Assembly (NCBI RefSeq): GCF_023898315.1
Contig: NC_064616.1
Location: 648,826,974 to 648,890,973 of the forward strand
Origin: Schistocerca nitens
Lineage: Eukaryota > Arthropoda > Insecta > Orthoptera > Acrididae
Length of the DNA stretch: 64,000 bases
Direction of reading: 5' to 3'
Shown: positions 33,899-45,149 of the stretch, in pieces
How positions within the stretch are numbered: position 1 is the stretch's first letter
Layout: each line of letters starts with the position of its first letter
Program-made: the position numbers and the translations under genes
Notes under the pieces: model-generated
What the model was told of the DNA's origin: nothing
The model's database searches: none
Seen by the model: the letters and a program-made list of their open reading frames with translations, nothing else

Positions 33899-34562
33899 CC
33901 GGGTGATCAAAAAGTCAGTAAAAATTTGAAAACTAAATAAATCACGGAATAATGTAGATAGAAGGGTACAAATTGAGACACGTGCTTGGAATGACATGGG
34001 GTTTTATTAGAACCAAAAAAAAAAATACAAACGTTCAAAAAATGTCCGACAGATGGCGCTTCATCTCATCAGAATAGCAATAATTAGCATAACAAAGTAA
34101 GACAAAGCAAAGATGATGTTCTTTACAGGAAATGCTCAATATGTCCACCATCATTCCTCAACAATAGCTGTAGTCGAGGAATAATGTTGTGAACAGCACT
34201 GTAAAGCATGTCCGGAGTTATGGTGAGGCATTGGCGTCGGATGTTGTCTTTCAGAATCCCTAGAGATGTCGGTCGATCACGATACACTTGCGACTTCAGG
34301 TAACCCCAAAGCCAATAATCGCGCGGACTGAGGTCTGGGGACCTGGGAGGCCAAGCATGACGAAAGTGGCGGCTGAGCACACGATCATCACCAAACGACG
34401 CGCGCAAGAGATCTTTCACGCGCCTAGCAATACCTTGTTTTTTTTTTGTTCTAATAAAACCCCATGTCATTCCAAGCATGTGTGTCAATTTTTACCTCTC
34501 TATCTACATTATTCCGTGGTTTATTAAGTTTTCAAATTTATACTGACTTTTTGATCACCCGG
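33899..34562 (-). mobile_element. Mariner-type deletion derivative with long inverted ends
   Basis: Outer ends CCGGGTGATCAAAAAGTCAG and its complement at the right, continuing as an inverted repeat of about 125 bp into GACATGGGGTTTTATTAGAA plus an A run. TA flanks both sides (33897-33898 and 34563-34564). It lies inside the hAT coding relic and contains only the C-terminal part of a transposase (34123-34488 minus). Confidence 0.85.
34123..34488 (-). pseudogene. Mariner/Tc1-superfamily transposase C-terminal end
   Basis: A 121-codon minus-strand frame whose first residues are encoded by the inverted repeat. It contains HFRHAWPPRSPDLSPRDYWL with WGYLKSQVY, the third-acidic-residue region of the mariner group (PxSPDLxPxD), then TPDMLYSAVHNIIPRLQLLL and an end HIEHFL. 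The catalytic first two Asp residues and the DNA-binding domain are missing. It could not transpose by itself. Confidence 0.8.
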
Positions 34563-35848
34563 TATATTACGGCACTGCAAAAGTACGTTGGTCAAGTCAA
34601 GGGGCATGCCAGGAACGATTTTTCGATTTAAAACTCGCTAATGTTGAATTTATGAAGGAAAAAGGAGTGCATGGACTATAATTACAACATCCGGAATGGA
34701 TTGCCAACCTCTCATTTTAAGTGGACTAGACTGCACAATGCCCACAGTAGGAGATGGGAACGAGAGAAACAACTTGTTTCTGATTTGTTGGGGATGCATT
34801 TCAAGAGAAACGCTTGTTTTGTAAGGGACACATTCTGACAAATATAGTGCAGTTCTCTAAGTTGACTGGCCTTAAAGAAAACGCGAGGTTTGCAGAATTC
34901 ATTGAGGCCTTGAAAGAATTACAAGGATAGTTTCCTATACGTTTTTAGGACACTGCCAACCTTACATCCGTTTTCGGCCTGTTTTGGAGACAGTTTGCCG
35001 TTTCAGTTGAAAGTGCCCCTGTGCATATGTAGATGTAACTGACTGATCTTCAAGGTAATTCCAGTTTCAAAGACAGTTCCTCTTAACGTCACCATTGTCC
35101 AGCACGGCTGCATTGCATTCTTCAGGTAGAGTTTCCACGTATCCATAATGAGACTGCAAAAGTGCTACAATATTTCTATCAACATACGTGTATCAAAGAC
35201 ATTTTTTCATTAACAAACTAAATACGTCACTATTACGAGGCAATCTGATGCGAAAATCTGCGAATTTGTTTGCATCTGTCTGTATGCCGACAGTTTGTAC
35301 CAGATAAAAATTATATGTCTTCAGCACGCCAAAAATAATTACATAATACCGAAAACATTTTTGTTTGTGGTCTATGTTGTTGAGAAATGGTAAATATAAA
35401 ACCAAATGTTACGCAGTGTGACTGCTTTGCCATTTAGATGTGACATGTTTCCCGCTCTACGCTCAGACAGCGTGACGTTGCGGTGTAGAGATGGGTAGCT
35501 CCGGATGGAAGCGGTTCCTTGGACCGCATAAGTTGCGCCGCTAGTGATGAATATAAATCCGAGTGCAAATCGGACACGTGTCCTCGGATAGGCATCGATT
35601 GTGTGTCGAGGCCAGCAAACTTGTCAAACGCGGCCGGAGCTGGAAACGCAATGGTGGAGTGGAAGGAAGACTAACCAGGAAAGTACTTGGGCTCGAACAA
35701 ACAGATCTGTATGAACGTTTGGTTACAGGACCATTATGAACCTCTGAATGTGCTGGTGGGTGTCGTTTTTCTGCAAAACTCTGCAATCATGCTCTAGATA
35801 TCACTGTAGACGTAATTGTAGACGCCATACGCAACGCAGCAATCTTAA

Positions 35849-37503
35849 CTATAAATGTAAATGCTGAATGTCAATAAAATGCTCCGAGCAATACGAATGA
35901 CTGCAAAACGCACAGTGAAGAAATGCAAGTTGATCACATGGCGTATTTGCACATTCTATAATATCAGCGTTGAACGCCACGTCAATGACACTTTTCAAGC
36001 TGTTCACTGGTTCACCAATATCGTAGCCAGCGTTCTGCCACGCGTAACGAAGCATTGGTCTGTATACTCCCGCAGATAACTGATTGTAAATGACAGAATG
36101 CATATTCATGATAAAGAATCTGTCGTGCAATTTCGGCTGCATATTACTGGAACGTAGTTGAATGAAGTCTGTAATTCTCTTGGCATATATTTTATATTGC
36201 CTGAAGAAATACACATCCAGAGGTTGTGCATATTTTGTAGTTTTAGGCGAAATGATTTTTAAATCTACATGTTTTCCGCCAGATGCTTCCAGTAGTACTC
36301 GTTCATCCTTATGTCCAGACCAGAAGTCACAAAGTACTAATGACTTTCTCGACAAATGTGGATTCAAAACTGACAGAGAAAACGTCTTCAGATGTTGTTT
36401 CGTCATCTTCCCACTCACACTTGCATCGACGACGACATTTGGAGGGCACCGCGTTTCTATTTCCCTTGACACGCGGGGTCCAAACTTTTCACTGGATTCT
36501 TGGAAGCAAATATAGAGTTTGTCTGCCAATCGTCCGTCCATTGATATAGCAACATCGATCGTGTAACTATGTGTTGCGCAGATTGCAACATCGCGACAGT
36601 GTTTCTCTCCCCTTTCATGGATAGTGTTCTGTCACAAGAAAGTTCGTAGTTGAACTGACTCTGATCACAGTTCCATACAGAACTAATATCGATGTTTTCT
36701 CTCGTGATATGCTCATTGACGTCAGCAACAAACGTTTGAGCTCTTTCAATCAGCTCTTCTTCGTCATCCTTATCTTTTCGTGCTTGGAGTATAGTGATAC
36801 GGCGCGATGTTATCCTAAACTCCTTTTTCAAATTAGTAATAAATGCTAGTGAAGCTGTAAAGTTTGTACACCCGAGATTTCTGGCTACGTCTACTGCCCA
36901 ATGTTGTAAATGCCAATAATGAACGGCGGAACCGCATTCTCGCGCTTCATCGAATTTCGCCATTACACGCTCCTTGATGGTCTTGAACAGCAGTGTACGA
37001 TTTCCTTTGGAAACTGTATTTCCTTCTCTTTTCTTTGCCACGTAATCCAGTATGTTTTTAATATTGATTTTAGACTTCAGTTTAGGGTATCTTTTCAGAA
37101 GCTTGTCGTATGTGTCGAAACCTCTTACGTAATAATCATCGTACATGTTCTGCATTGTGTTTTCATCAAACGCCGTGATGATACTTGCAACTTTCTTCTT
37201 CTTTGGAGACGGTTGTTATTCACTGTCACTGCTTCCATCGCCTCTTCCCACACTTGACGTAGCACTACCGTTTGCAATGAGTTGTTCGTCATTATCATCC
37301 CTATCATCATCATTATGTGTTAGTGTTACAACAGTATCTGTTTCTAACTTATGCTCATATTTCTGCACTATAATAGATACCAGAAAACATGCGAATGATT
37401 CGTCTTCCACACCAATACCATCTTCACGAAGAAGGGTTCTTCATAACTTCATCTCAACCAATCGCAATACATTAGCAGGATTGATTACAAGTCGCCGAGC
37501 CAT
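35849..37503 (-). pseudogene. pogo/Tigger-type (DDE_1) transposase
   Basis: Minus-strand ATG at 37503 starts MARRLVINPANVLRLVEMKL; stops follow near 37440 and 37217. The middle (36457-37155) has a helix-turn-helix-like region (VHYWHLQHWAVDVARNLGCT, FRITSRRITILQ) and the first Asp in SSVWNCDQSQFNYELS. After a frameshift near 36580, the second part (35849-36541) has SGKMTKQHLKTFSL, the second Asp in SLVLCDFWSGHKDE, and the third in KTTKYAQPLDVYFFRQYK. The order and spacing fit DDE_1 pogo-like transposases. Cys/His residues near the C-terminus (CANTPCDQLAFLHCAFCSHS) are unusual and could bind metal. Terminal repeats were not identified. Confidence 0.8.
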
Positions 37504-38440
37504 CTGACGCTCCAATACACAAATAATGACACAAAACGCAACTCCAGAGGCACACTGCACCGTCCCTACTGGTCCCGACTGGCGTACAGGCAGGTCAGAG
37601 TGCAATGGGGCATGGCTACACAGACACTAATGCTGTACATGTTATTAGATTATGAACCGAATTTGATTTTTCCACAATAGGCTGTAAAATTATCTAATAG
37701 CAAATACAGTTCTGTGTTTGTTCGTCTGTATTTCATGCGCCGAAATCTCTATTGCATTTTCATTTCTTACGCTTTCCTATAGATTCACGTATTCATACCG
37801 GACGTGTTTTTTTAATCTGCTACACATTCAAGTTATTAGATAGTAAAACGACAGTTTAAGAATGAATCTCTGTAAAAGTACGTATTAATTTCTAATGTAT
37901 AACACGTTCGCTTCCATATTTAGATCGTAACACAACTTTTTTTTTATTTTCATTTTCAACAGTTTCGCGTAAAAGGATATATTAAAAGTGAATGTATAAC
38001 AAAAATCCGTTGCGTCCTACACGCTCTGCTGAATTTTTAGGCCATAAAAGAAAAGTTATTTTCTTTGTGTTCGTTTCTATTGTCTTTCGACAGAAGAATG
38101 TGTTAACACAATGCAGTTTTAAGTTTGTTTTATCCGCTGGCGTACACCAAATACGGTTCAGGAACCGTATTATATTTTGATTGAGCGCCACTAGACCGCT
38201 GACGTGTCCTTCAGAACAACGAATAGCAGAGTACAAAATCAGCTCACTGCGCTTCCACCCACTACGGCAATTGTGAAGTGATCGGGTAATAGTTATTATT
38301 TAAAACACTTTTTTTGGGAGGGGAGGTGGGGGCTGGAAAGGGGGGCATATAATATGGTGTGCCTAGGGGCGCAAAATTTTTAAATCCGCCACTGGTCTCT
38401 TTACATACCCTTGCTGTAAAACATATACGCTCATTTACAA
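37504..38440. other. AT-rich interval; possible transposon end at 38280-38396
   Basis: No gene was recognised. The stretch 38280-38396 (a G-rich run, then GGGGCGCAAAATTTTTAAAT and CCGCCACTG) resembles the terminal part of a DNA transposon with a CAGTGGCGGA-like end on the minus strand, but I found no partner end in the window. Confidence 0.3.
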
Positions 38441-38452
38441 TGATAAGACTTG

Positions 38453-38880
38453 GTTGGCCGTTGTGGTCGAGCGGTTCTAGGCGCTTCAGTCCGGAATCAC
38501 GCGGCTGCTACGATCTCAAGTTCGAATACTGCCTCGGGCATGGATGTGTGTGATGTCCTTAGGGCCCGCATCTCGTGGTCGTGCGGTAGCGTTCTCGCTT
38601 CCCACGCCCGGGTTCCCGGGTTCGATTCCCGGCGGGGTCAGGGATTTTCTCTGCCTCGTGATGGCTGGGTGTTGTGTGCTGTCCTTAGGTTAGTTACGTT
38701 TAAGTAGTTCTAAGTTCTAGGGGACTTATGACCACAGCAGTTGAGTCCCATAGTGCTCAGAGCCATTTGAACCATTTTTTTTGATGTCCTTAGGTTTGTT
38801 AGGTTTAAGTAGTTGTAAGTCTAGGGGACTGATGACCTCAGATGTTAAGTCCCATAGTGCTTAGAGCCATTTGAACCATT
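38453..38880 (+). mobile_element. Type-A SINE interrupted by a chimeric SINE
   Basis: The outer SINE runs 38453-38563 (GTGGTCGAGCGGTTCTAGGC, then CCTCGGGCATGGATGTGTGT) and resumes at 38795 to finish with AGCCATTTGAACCATTT. Its own duplication is TGATAAGACTTG / TGATACGACTTG at 38441-38452 and 38881-38892. The inner SINE sits in the GATGTCCTTAGG segment. Confidence 0.88.
38564..38781 (+). mobile_element. Chimeric SINE: type-B head joined to type-A tail, 13-bp TSD
   Basis: The first part (GCATCTCGTGGTCGTGCGGT, GGGTTCGATTCCCGGCGGGG and TCAGGGATTTTCTCTGCCTC) matches the type-B SINE head at 10582. From about 38676 the sequence switches to the type-A tail (TGCTGTCCTTAGGTTAGTTA through AGCCATTTGAACCATTT). 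TGATGTCCTTAGG at 38551-38563 and 38782-38794 is an exact duplication of the outer SINE, so the chimera inserted as one unit. Confidence 0.88.
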
Positions 38881-38892
38881 TGATACGACTTG

Positions 38893-39900
38893 CGTTTCTA
38901 ACCGAAACAGACAGCAAGATATTTCATTAGGCCTCAACGCAAACTTGACCGCCTTTCTGCTGTTTTCAATTGCAGAACTGGGGCACTGCTTGCTAAGAGA
39001 GCCATACTAATCCGCTCATCATAAGAATAAACCTGATGTAAACAAACACAAACGCGATGATTGGTCAGAAGCCGTAGCACACGTGCACTGGTGATAGTTA
39101 CACTCTTGGAAGTAGGTCCTACTTATGTATTACATATCTTATTACTAAGTTACGTTAAATGAAACTTGAAGATATTCAAATGTATTAACAGCCATCAACG
39201 TTTTTCTTAATCACGCTTTTGCTACGTCGTTTTTATTTCAAAAATCGTGTACAGTCACAGCCTCTGCAGCGTTGTGCTCTGATTGTCGCATTGTTAGCCC
39301 GCTGTATGAAAATGGCTGAGGCTGCTTTCTGTTCCGTGGGGAAACACGTGTGTGGAACACGGTTAAAAGTGTCGAGAAATACGCTGCTCTGAATGCTTTT
39401 CATAAATTTAGGGAGATAATCGGCTTTGAAGTTTTCCCAGGGTTGTATACACTGCAGTTGATACACAACCCATATTGAACGTGTAGGGCAGTCGGTAGCA
39501 TTAGGTTCTGGGGACGCCTATAGGGTTACTCTCACGTCGGTTCAAATTTCCCACCTATCATTTTTTTCTCGTTCAGTTTGAAATACCTATATCTTGTAAT
39601 TATAAAACTCATCATAATATTCTATGAAATTCTAATTACATATTGGACGCGAAATTCCTGTTTCCATTTCAAATACAAATTCTTAATTATCGATGTTTTA
39701 TGAAAGACTGTTCCTAAAAGTTGTTTAAATTAAGTAAACAGAACAATTTAATTTTTAAGGCAAAAATGAAAAACCAAATCCTCTTTATTTGGACTATGTC
39801 CATCTTTTTATACCACAGAAGTAGATAAGTATTGTAGAAACATGAAAAACAATCATTTTCAAAGCAACGATCACATCATACAAATACTGCATTTTTACAT
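38893..39900. other. Interval with no recognisable gene
   Basis: AT-rich, with frames of at most 77 codons. The minus-strand frame at 39233-39466 shows no motif that I recognise. Confidence 0.5.
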
Positions 39901-40251
39901 TTGCTACTGTACTACTACAATATGAAACCAGCAGAACTGGTTTGCAGCCAAGTTGCGGCATTTAGCCCGAGAAGAAACAAGACTGTTAAGCTGCCAGACG
40001 TACTGGAACTAACGCACGCAGCTTTTTCGCATATTACTGTTGAACGCTGGCGGGATATAGAACGGCTAGTCATAAAAGAAGAAGAGAAAATTCGGCGCCT
40101 GGTTGGCTTCGTGGATTCTGCTGTTGATAGGCTCGTTATCAACATAGCAGGTGACAGTTCCAGAACTGAAATGTATTTCTCGGATTCGGATAAGGAAGGA
40201 GGAGATTACCAGACGACTGACTGTAATACCTTCAGTGGCTTTAATATCTAA
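39901..40251 (+). pseudogene. Transposase C-terminal fragment (Tc1/mariner-like, DDE type)
   Basis: A 116-codon open frame. It contains MKPAELVCSQVAAF, which resembles the NPxExxW block carrying the last catalytic Glu in IS630/Tc1-type transposases, followed by NKTVKLPDVLELTHAAFSHI, VERWRDIERLVIKEEEKIRR, VDRLVINIAGDSS and an acidic Ser/Asp end (YFSDSDKEGG). The rest of the protein is not found upstream. Because the frame is intact, an exapted small protein cannot be excluded, but a truncated transposon is the simpler reading. Confidence 0.5.
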
Positions 40252-40559
40252 CTATACGGTGAAATCCTTCAATACTCTCTTACGTTACACACAGAAACTG
40301 TGATTAAGTCAGGAATTTTCATCATTCTTGTTTGCAATTACAATAGTACGTCAGCTAAAAACGATAATGTGTTGCGGTTTTCATCTAGTCGTCTAAGGAG
40401 AGTATTGTGGGAGATTTGCAGTGTATTATTTCATTCTGCTTAAAAATTAAATGACATTCGAAGCTGTATTGCTCCTCTCTTTTTACGTGTGAACTGCAGC
40501 TGGCCACGTCACTGCATGCCCGCTGTACCAGCTAACCGTCCATTGCCGTCCCACGTAGT

Positions 40560-41065
40560 GCCTTTCCACGTGAAACGGAAATCCAACGAGGTTCCAGCAA
40601 ACGTGGAAGAATACATAGTGCAATGTTTACATTAGCTTTATTCTTATGATGAACGGCTTATGGTTTTGGATGCTTTCAAGGGACATCTAATTGCTGAAGT
40701 AAAAGATAAACTTTCTGCTCAGAAGACCGACCTTGTCATAATACACAGATAAATTACATCAGAAATACAGATGCTAGATGTAGCCACAAACAAACTGTTC
40801 AAGGACAACCTCCGAAAAATGCTTTCAGATTGGCTTCTGAAAGAATACCACGTCCTTAAGCTTTCTGGTTAGATTAAGAAGAACCCCTTCTGTGCGAGTC
40901 TAATCTTGTTTCATGGTCCTCCATATCATCAGAGTCCGTCATCAACGGCTTCCAAAAATGTTTCATATAAAATGCGCCGGTTGGCAGCGAGGGTGACATA
41001 TAGCGGCAAGAGAATGAAGGAAATGATGAGAGTGTGAGTAAGAGAATGATGACGTGAGTACCAGT
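40560..41065 (+). pseudogene. pogo/jerky-like DDE_1 transposase fragment
   Basis: The plus strand reads, with stops, ERLMVLDAFKGHLIAEVKDK (second catalytic Asp in LDAFKGH), then KTDLVIIHR, ITSEIQMLDVATNKLFKDNL (third Asp in QxLDV) and RKMLSDWLLKEYH. Further on in another frame come SWSSISSESVINGFQKCFI and a Glu/Asp/Ser-rich end. This is the typical order of jerky/pogo-like DDE_1 proteins, different from the minus-strand pogo copy at 36 kb. Strongly decayed. Confidence 0.65.
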
Positions 41066-41504
41066 ACCACATTGATAGCGTTGAGAGTGAATAAGACAAA
41101 ATGTGGTATGGGTATATTAGATAGCAATGTGCTGTATCACATGACAGAACAAATGTTTACAGTACATACATATGTCTTACATGTAAGAAGTAAATTCTTG
41201 GTAATTTTTCTCCTCTCATTCAGTGTGCGGCTTATTTCTGCGCAATATATGATGCATTGCAATATCCAGTTTTATTTTGGTGAGCGGAAGATGGGTATCA
41301 TTTCAACATCAAAATGAGAGCTATACTAACAGGTGGGGAAACACGTAAGATAGACAGTGCTATGAATACTACTCATACCAACTGATGATTCGTGACAACA
41401 TTGAAAATCATACCCCAAACTGTCGACAATATTTCCATCAATACAGTGTCGATTTGTCTGTAAAAATGGTGACAGTTGACAGATGTGAAAATAACCGAAA
41501 TATC
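41066..41504. other. Interval with no recognisable gene
   Basis: Frames of at most 87 codons and no motifs. It adjoins the RTE element. Confidence 0.45.
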
Positions 41505-42763
41505 AATTTAATAAGTCACAGTTGCAAATTTCTAACACTAATCCTTTACAGAAGAATGGAAAAAAATGGTAGAACCGAACCTTGGGGAAGATCAGTTTCT
41601 ATTCCAGAGAAATGGAGGAATATGTGAGGCAATACTGACCCTACGACTTCTCGTAGAAGATATGTTAAGGAAAGATAAACCTATGTTATAGCATTTGTAG
41701 ACTCAGAAAAAGCTTTTGACAATGTTGACTGGTATAGTCTCTCAAATTCTACAGGTGGCAGGGGTAAAATACAGGGAGCGAAAGGCTATTTACAATTTGT
41801 ACAGAAACCAGATGGCAGTTATAAGAGTCGAGGGGCACAAAAGGGAAGCAGTGGTTGAGAAGGGAGTGAGACAGGGTTGTAGCCTATCCCTGATGTTATT
41901 CAAGCTGTATATTGAGCAAGCACTAAAGGAAGCAAAAGAAAAATTTGGAGTAGGAATTAAAGTCTAGGGCGAAGAAATAACTTTGAGGTTTGCCGCGAGA
42001 ATGTAATTCTGTCAGAGACAGCAAAGCAAGGACTTGGAAGAGCAGTTGAATGGAATGGACTGTGTATTCAAAGGGGGATATAAGATGAACATCAACAAAA
42101 CGTGGATAATGGAATGTAGTCGAATTAAATCAGGTGGTGGTGTAATTAGATTAGGAACTGAGGTGCTCAAATTAGTAGATGAGCTTCGTTACCTGGGAAG
42201 CGAAATAACTAATGATGGTCGAAAGGATATAAAATGTAAACTGACAATGGCAAGAAAAGTGTTTCTGAAGAAGAGAAATGTGTTAACACTGAGTATAGAT
42301 GTAAGTTTCAGGAACTCCTTTCTGAAAGTATTTTTATGGCGTGTAGCCATGTATGGAAGTGAAACATGGACGACAAACTGTTTAGACAAGAAGAGAATAG
42401 AAGCTTTTGATATATGGTGCTATAGAAGAATACTGAAGATTAGGTAGGTAGCTCACATAACTAATGAGGTGGTACTGGATAGAAATGGGGAGAAGAGAAA
42501 TTTGTGGTTCAACTAACTAGAAGAATGGATCAGTTAGTGGGATGCATTCTCAGGCACCAAGGGATCACCAGTTTAGCACTGGAAGGAAATGTGGTTGGTA
42601 AAAATAGTAGAGGAAGTCCAACAGATGGATACAGTAAGCAGATTCAGAAGGATTTAGGTAGCAGTAGTTACTTCGTGATGAAGAGGCTTGCAAGGATAAT
42701 GATCGAGTAGCATGGAGAGCTGCATCAAACCAGTCTTTGGACTGAGGACCCCAACAACAACAT
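41505..42763 (+). mobile_element. RTE-like non-LTR retrotransposon, 5'-truncated and degenerate
   Basis: RT begins at about 41505 with INLISHSCKFLTLILYRRME, then LGEDQFLFQRNGGI, a FVDSEKAFDNVDW-like segment near 41700 (frameshifted), NLYRNQMAVIRVEGHKREAV, EKGVRQGCSLSLMLFKLYIE, LRYLGSEITNDGRKDIKCKL, LKVFLWRVAMYGSETWTTNC and the C-terminal GNVVGKNSRGSPTDGYSKQI. The 3' end (TGGACTGAGGACCCCAACAA) is like the copy ending at 23001. The FADD-like core near 41980-42000 is damaged (stops near 41967 and 42006). Several frames are needed, so this copy is dead. Confidence 0.85.
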
Positions 42764-42815
42764 GCAAACCGAGCGACTCCTCTACATTTGATTCAATCAA
42801 ACCAAGTAGCGCTCC

Positions 42816-43010
42816 GCCGGCCGCTGGTGGCCGAGCGGTACTGGCGCTACAGTCTGGAACCGCTACGGTCGCAGGTTCGAATCCTGCCTCGGGCATGGAT
42901 GTGTGTGTTGTCCTTAGGTTAGTTAGGTTTAAGTAGTTCTAAGTTCTAGGGGACTTATGACCTCAGCAGTTGAGTCCCATAGTGCTCAGAGCCATTAGAA
43001 CCATTTTTTG
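42816..43010 (+). mobile_element. Type-A SINE with 12-bp TSD
   Basis: GGTGGCCGAGCGGTACTGGC, GGTTCGAATCC, and an end in AGCCATTAGAACCATTTTTT. AAGTAGCGCTCC at 42804-42815 and 43011-43022 is the exact target duplication. It lies just after the RTE end. Confidence 0.93.
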
Positions 43011-43189
43011 AAGTAGCGCTCCAAGGAGTAGGCTACATGAATTTACGTGATGCAGTTGTTAGTGACAGCAATGTAAATCCCAATTAATTGGGAAAAATGG
43101 TCATATTACTGGCTACATTTACAAGGTGTCCACGGCACATGCGTTAGTATGCAAAAGAAGCAATAACGTAATGTATGTTGGCATATATG

Positions 43190-45010
43190 GCCCCCAGATT
43201 CGTTTATTACATTCACGTGTGGGATGAAATAACATACCTTTTGTTAACTGGACAATCATCATCGGATCACATGATATTTGTGCTCGTTTATTCAAACAAA
43301 AATTGAAATATCAATATCAAGTGTCATGTTAGTGAAGAAACACACTGTTGGATATATGCCTTTGAGAGAGAAAAAAAAAAAGGTGGTTACTGGTACCACA
43401 TGTACACATTTTGCTTAAGTTAATCGAAAAAGTCGTACCAGATCAAATTGATCAAGTCATCTCAGCAGAAATACCATATGTCGACATTAATGAAGACTTA
43501 TTTCAAGGTCCACGTCGCATTCTCAACAATAATTCACCATGCATGTCTGATGAGAAATGCAAAAAACGATATCTGAGAAAGTTGCTTATTGAGACTATCA
43601 CTGACAATGACAGATATCCACTCTCTCGCCGACCATCAAGTGAAAATGGCAGTAAATCAATCAATTTAAAAATATGAAACACTGATGTTGAAGTGGATAA
43701 TCATTGAGTTGTACCATACTCACTGTTACTATCAAAAACTTACATAGTACACATCAACGTCGAGTACTGCAATTTGGTGAAATCGATCAAATATATCTGT
43801 AAATATGCCAACAAAGGAAACGATATGGCAGTTTTTGGAAAGGTAAATTCAACTGGAGCCAATGATGAAGTCGACCAATATCAACTGGAGCAGTACGTTA
43901 GCAGCATGAAGCAGTATGGTGCATTTTATCATTTCCTAGCCATGAACGACATCCAACAGTTGTTCTTATGTCAGTGCACTTCGAAAATGGACAACAGGTG
44001 TAGTTCATGAGAGAAAATGAACATGTCAGAGCATTGTTACCACGCTAACAACGTTAACTGCATTTTTCTCATTGTGCAGACGCTACTTTACTCTGAAGTA
44101 CCAACATACTACATGTGGAATACATCAACGAAAAAGTTTCGACGTCATAAAGAGGGGAAAGCAGTTTAAGGACATCCCAGTTTATATTCGACCAACCCAA
44201 ACAATGCAGAATGTTTCTACTTGTGATTACTGTTAACTTATGCGGATCGACATCTTTACAAGAATTCAGTACATTAAGTGGTGAAGTATGTGGCACTTAC
44301 CATGAAGCTTACCAAGAATTGACTCTTCTTGAAAATGATGCACAGTGGGTCACTTCACTCGCTGATGCATTGGACACTGCTCCACCACAGCAAATACACA
44401 CGTTATTTGCAAAATTTTATTGACAACGTGCTTCCCATCCATTCCAAAACGTCTTTGGGAAAAATACGAAGACCGCATGATCGAAGACATTCTCCATCGT
44501 TTGCGTGCAACGATTAAAATCCAAACATTCAATTCACATCAAAAGTTTATAATGAGGCATTGGTTGTAATTGAGGATATTTGTTTGGTAATCGGTGACAA
44601 ATCACTAGTATAACTGGGAATTTCTGTGTTGAATCGATCTACAAACGACCTTCAGGATCGTGATTTGCAACAAGAAACACGTTTTTATGTCGAAGAACTG
44701 GTTACATTTATTCAAACGAATCTTCTGAAATTGGTTTTAGAACAACACATATCATATGATATAATTATGCATGCGATTACCAACTAAATCGGTGGGTTTT
44801 ATTTTCTCGATGCGCCCAGATGTACAGGCAAAACTTTCCGTATTTCACTAATTTTGCCAACCATACAATCACAAAAAATATTGTACTGTCAACTGCATCA
44901 TATGGAATCGCAGCAACCCTTTTGAATCGTGGTTGAACATCGCTCTCAGCTCTGAAGTTGCCACTGAATTATTCGCAGTTGCTGTGTAAGAGCACCCTAA
45001 CTTTATTGGT
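43190..45010 (+). pseudogene. Helitron Rep-helicase, N-terminal two thirds
   Basis: Rolling-circle transposon protein. Rep part: VPHVHILLKLIEK near 43400 carries the H-x-H metal site (HUH family). DQVISAEIPYVDINEDLFQG and SPCMSDEKCKKRYLRKLLIE follow, then KSIKYICKYANKGNDMAVFG near 43780, with the two Tyr of the YxxxY nicking motif. Helicase part: STLSGEVCGTYHEAYQELTL, LLENDAQWVTSLADALDTAP, then GGFYFLDAPRCTGKTFRISL near 44810, the Walker A region of PIF1-type helicases with a changed first Gly, and SYGIAATLLNRG with SLSALKLPLN near 44900-44960. Many stops and frameshifts. The sequence breaks off near 45010. A piece that continues the helicase is at 51361. Confidence 0.85.
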
Positions 45011-45149
45011 TATTTTTCATTGAATGCTGTTAAATATAACATAGATGTTGCAATTGGAAGGTTACAGCACTTAAAACCTACTGCGTTACTGCTCCTCTAG
45101 ACTCTTGGCATCAGGATCGCGAGCACACCTTCAGTTGTGCACGTTTTAA

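Larger units (their letters stand above)
33600..35345 (+). pseudogene. hAT transposase (GTF2IRD2-like) interrupted by a mariner-type insertion
   Basis: The plus strand, across frames, reads ALCAKFAGMEHVKKLVVRII then NFLKSHALFQCQL (33765-33865), stops at the insertion 33899-34562, and resumes with YYGTAKVRWSSQGACQERFF, NVEFMKEKGVHGLQLQHPEW, LFCKGHILTNIVQFSKLTGL, SVESAPVHM and finally ENLRICLHLSVC-QFVPD near 35250. This order (MEHV-x-VV-x-N-F-I, RW-S-G, rFF-L, FM-eKG and the LT-x-x-LR end) is that of hAT-type proteins related to GTF2IRD2 in animals. Many stops and frameshifts are present. The terminal inverted repeats were not found. Confidence 0.7.

Noticed and set aside
38280..38396. A complete DNA transposon ending CCGCCACTG
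   Set aside because: Only one terminus-like sequence is visible; no inverted partner or target duplication was found.
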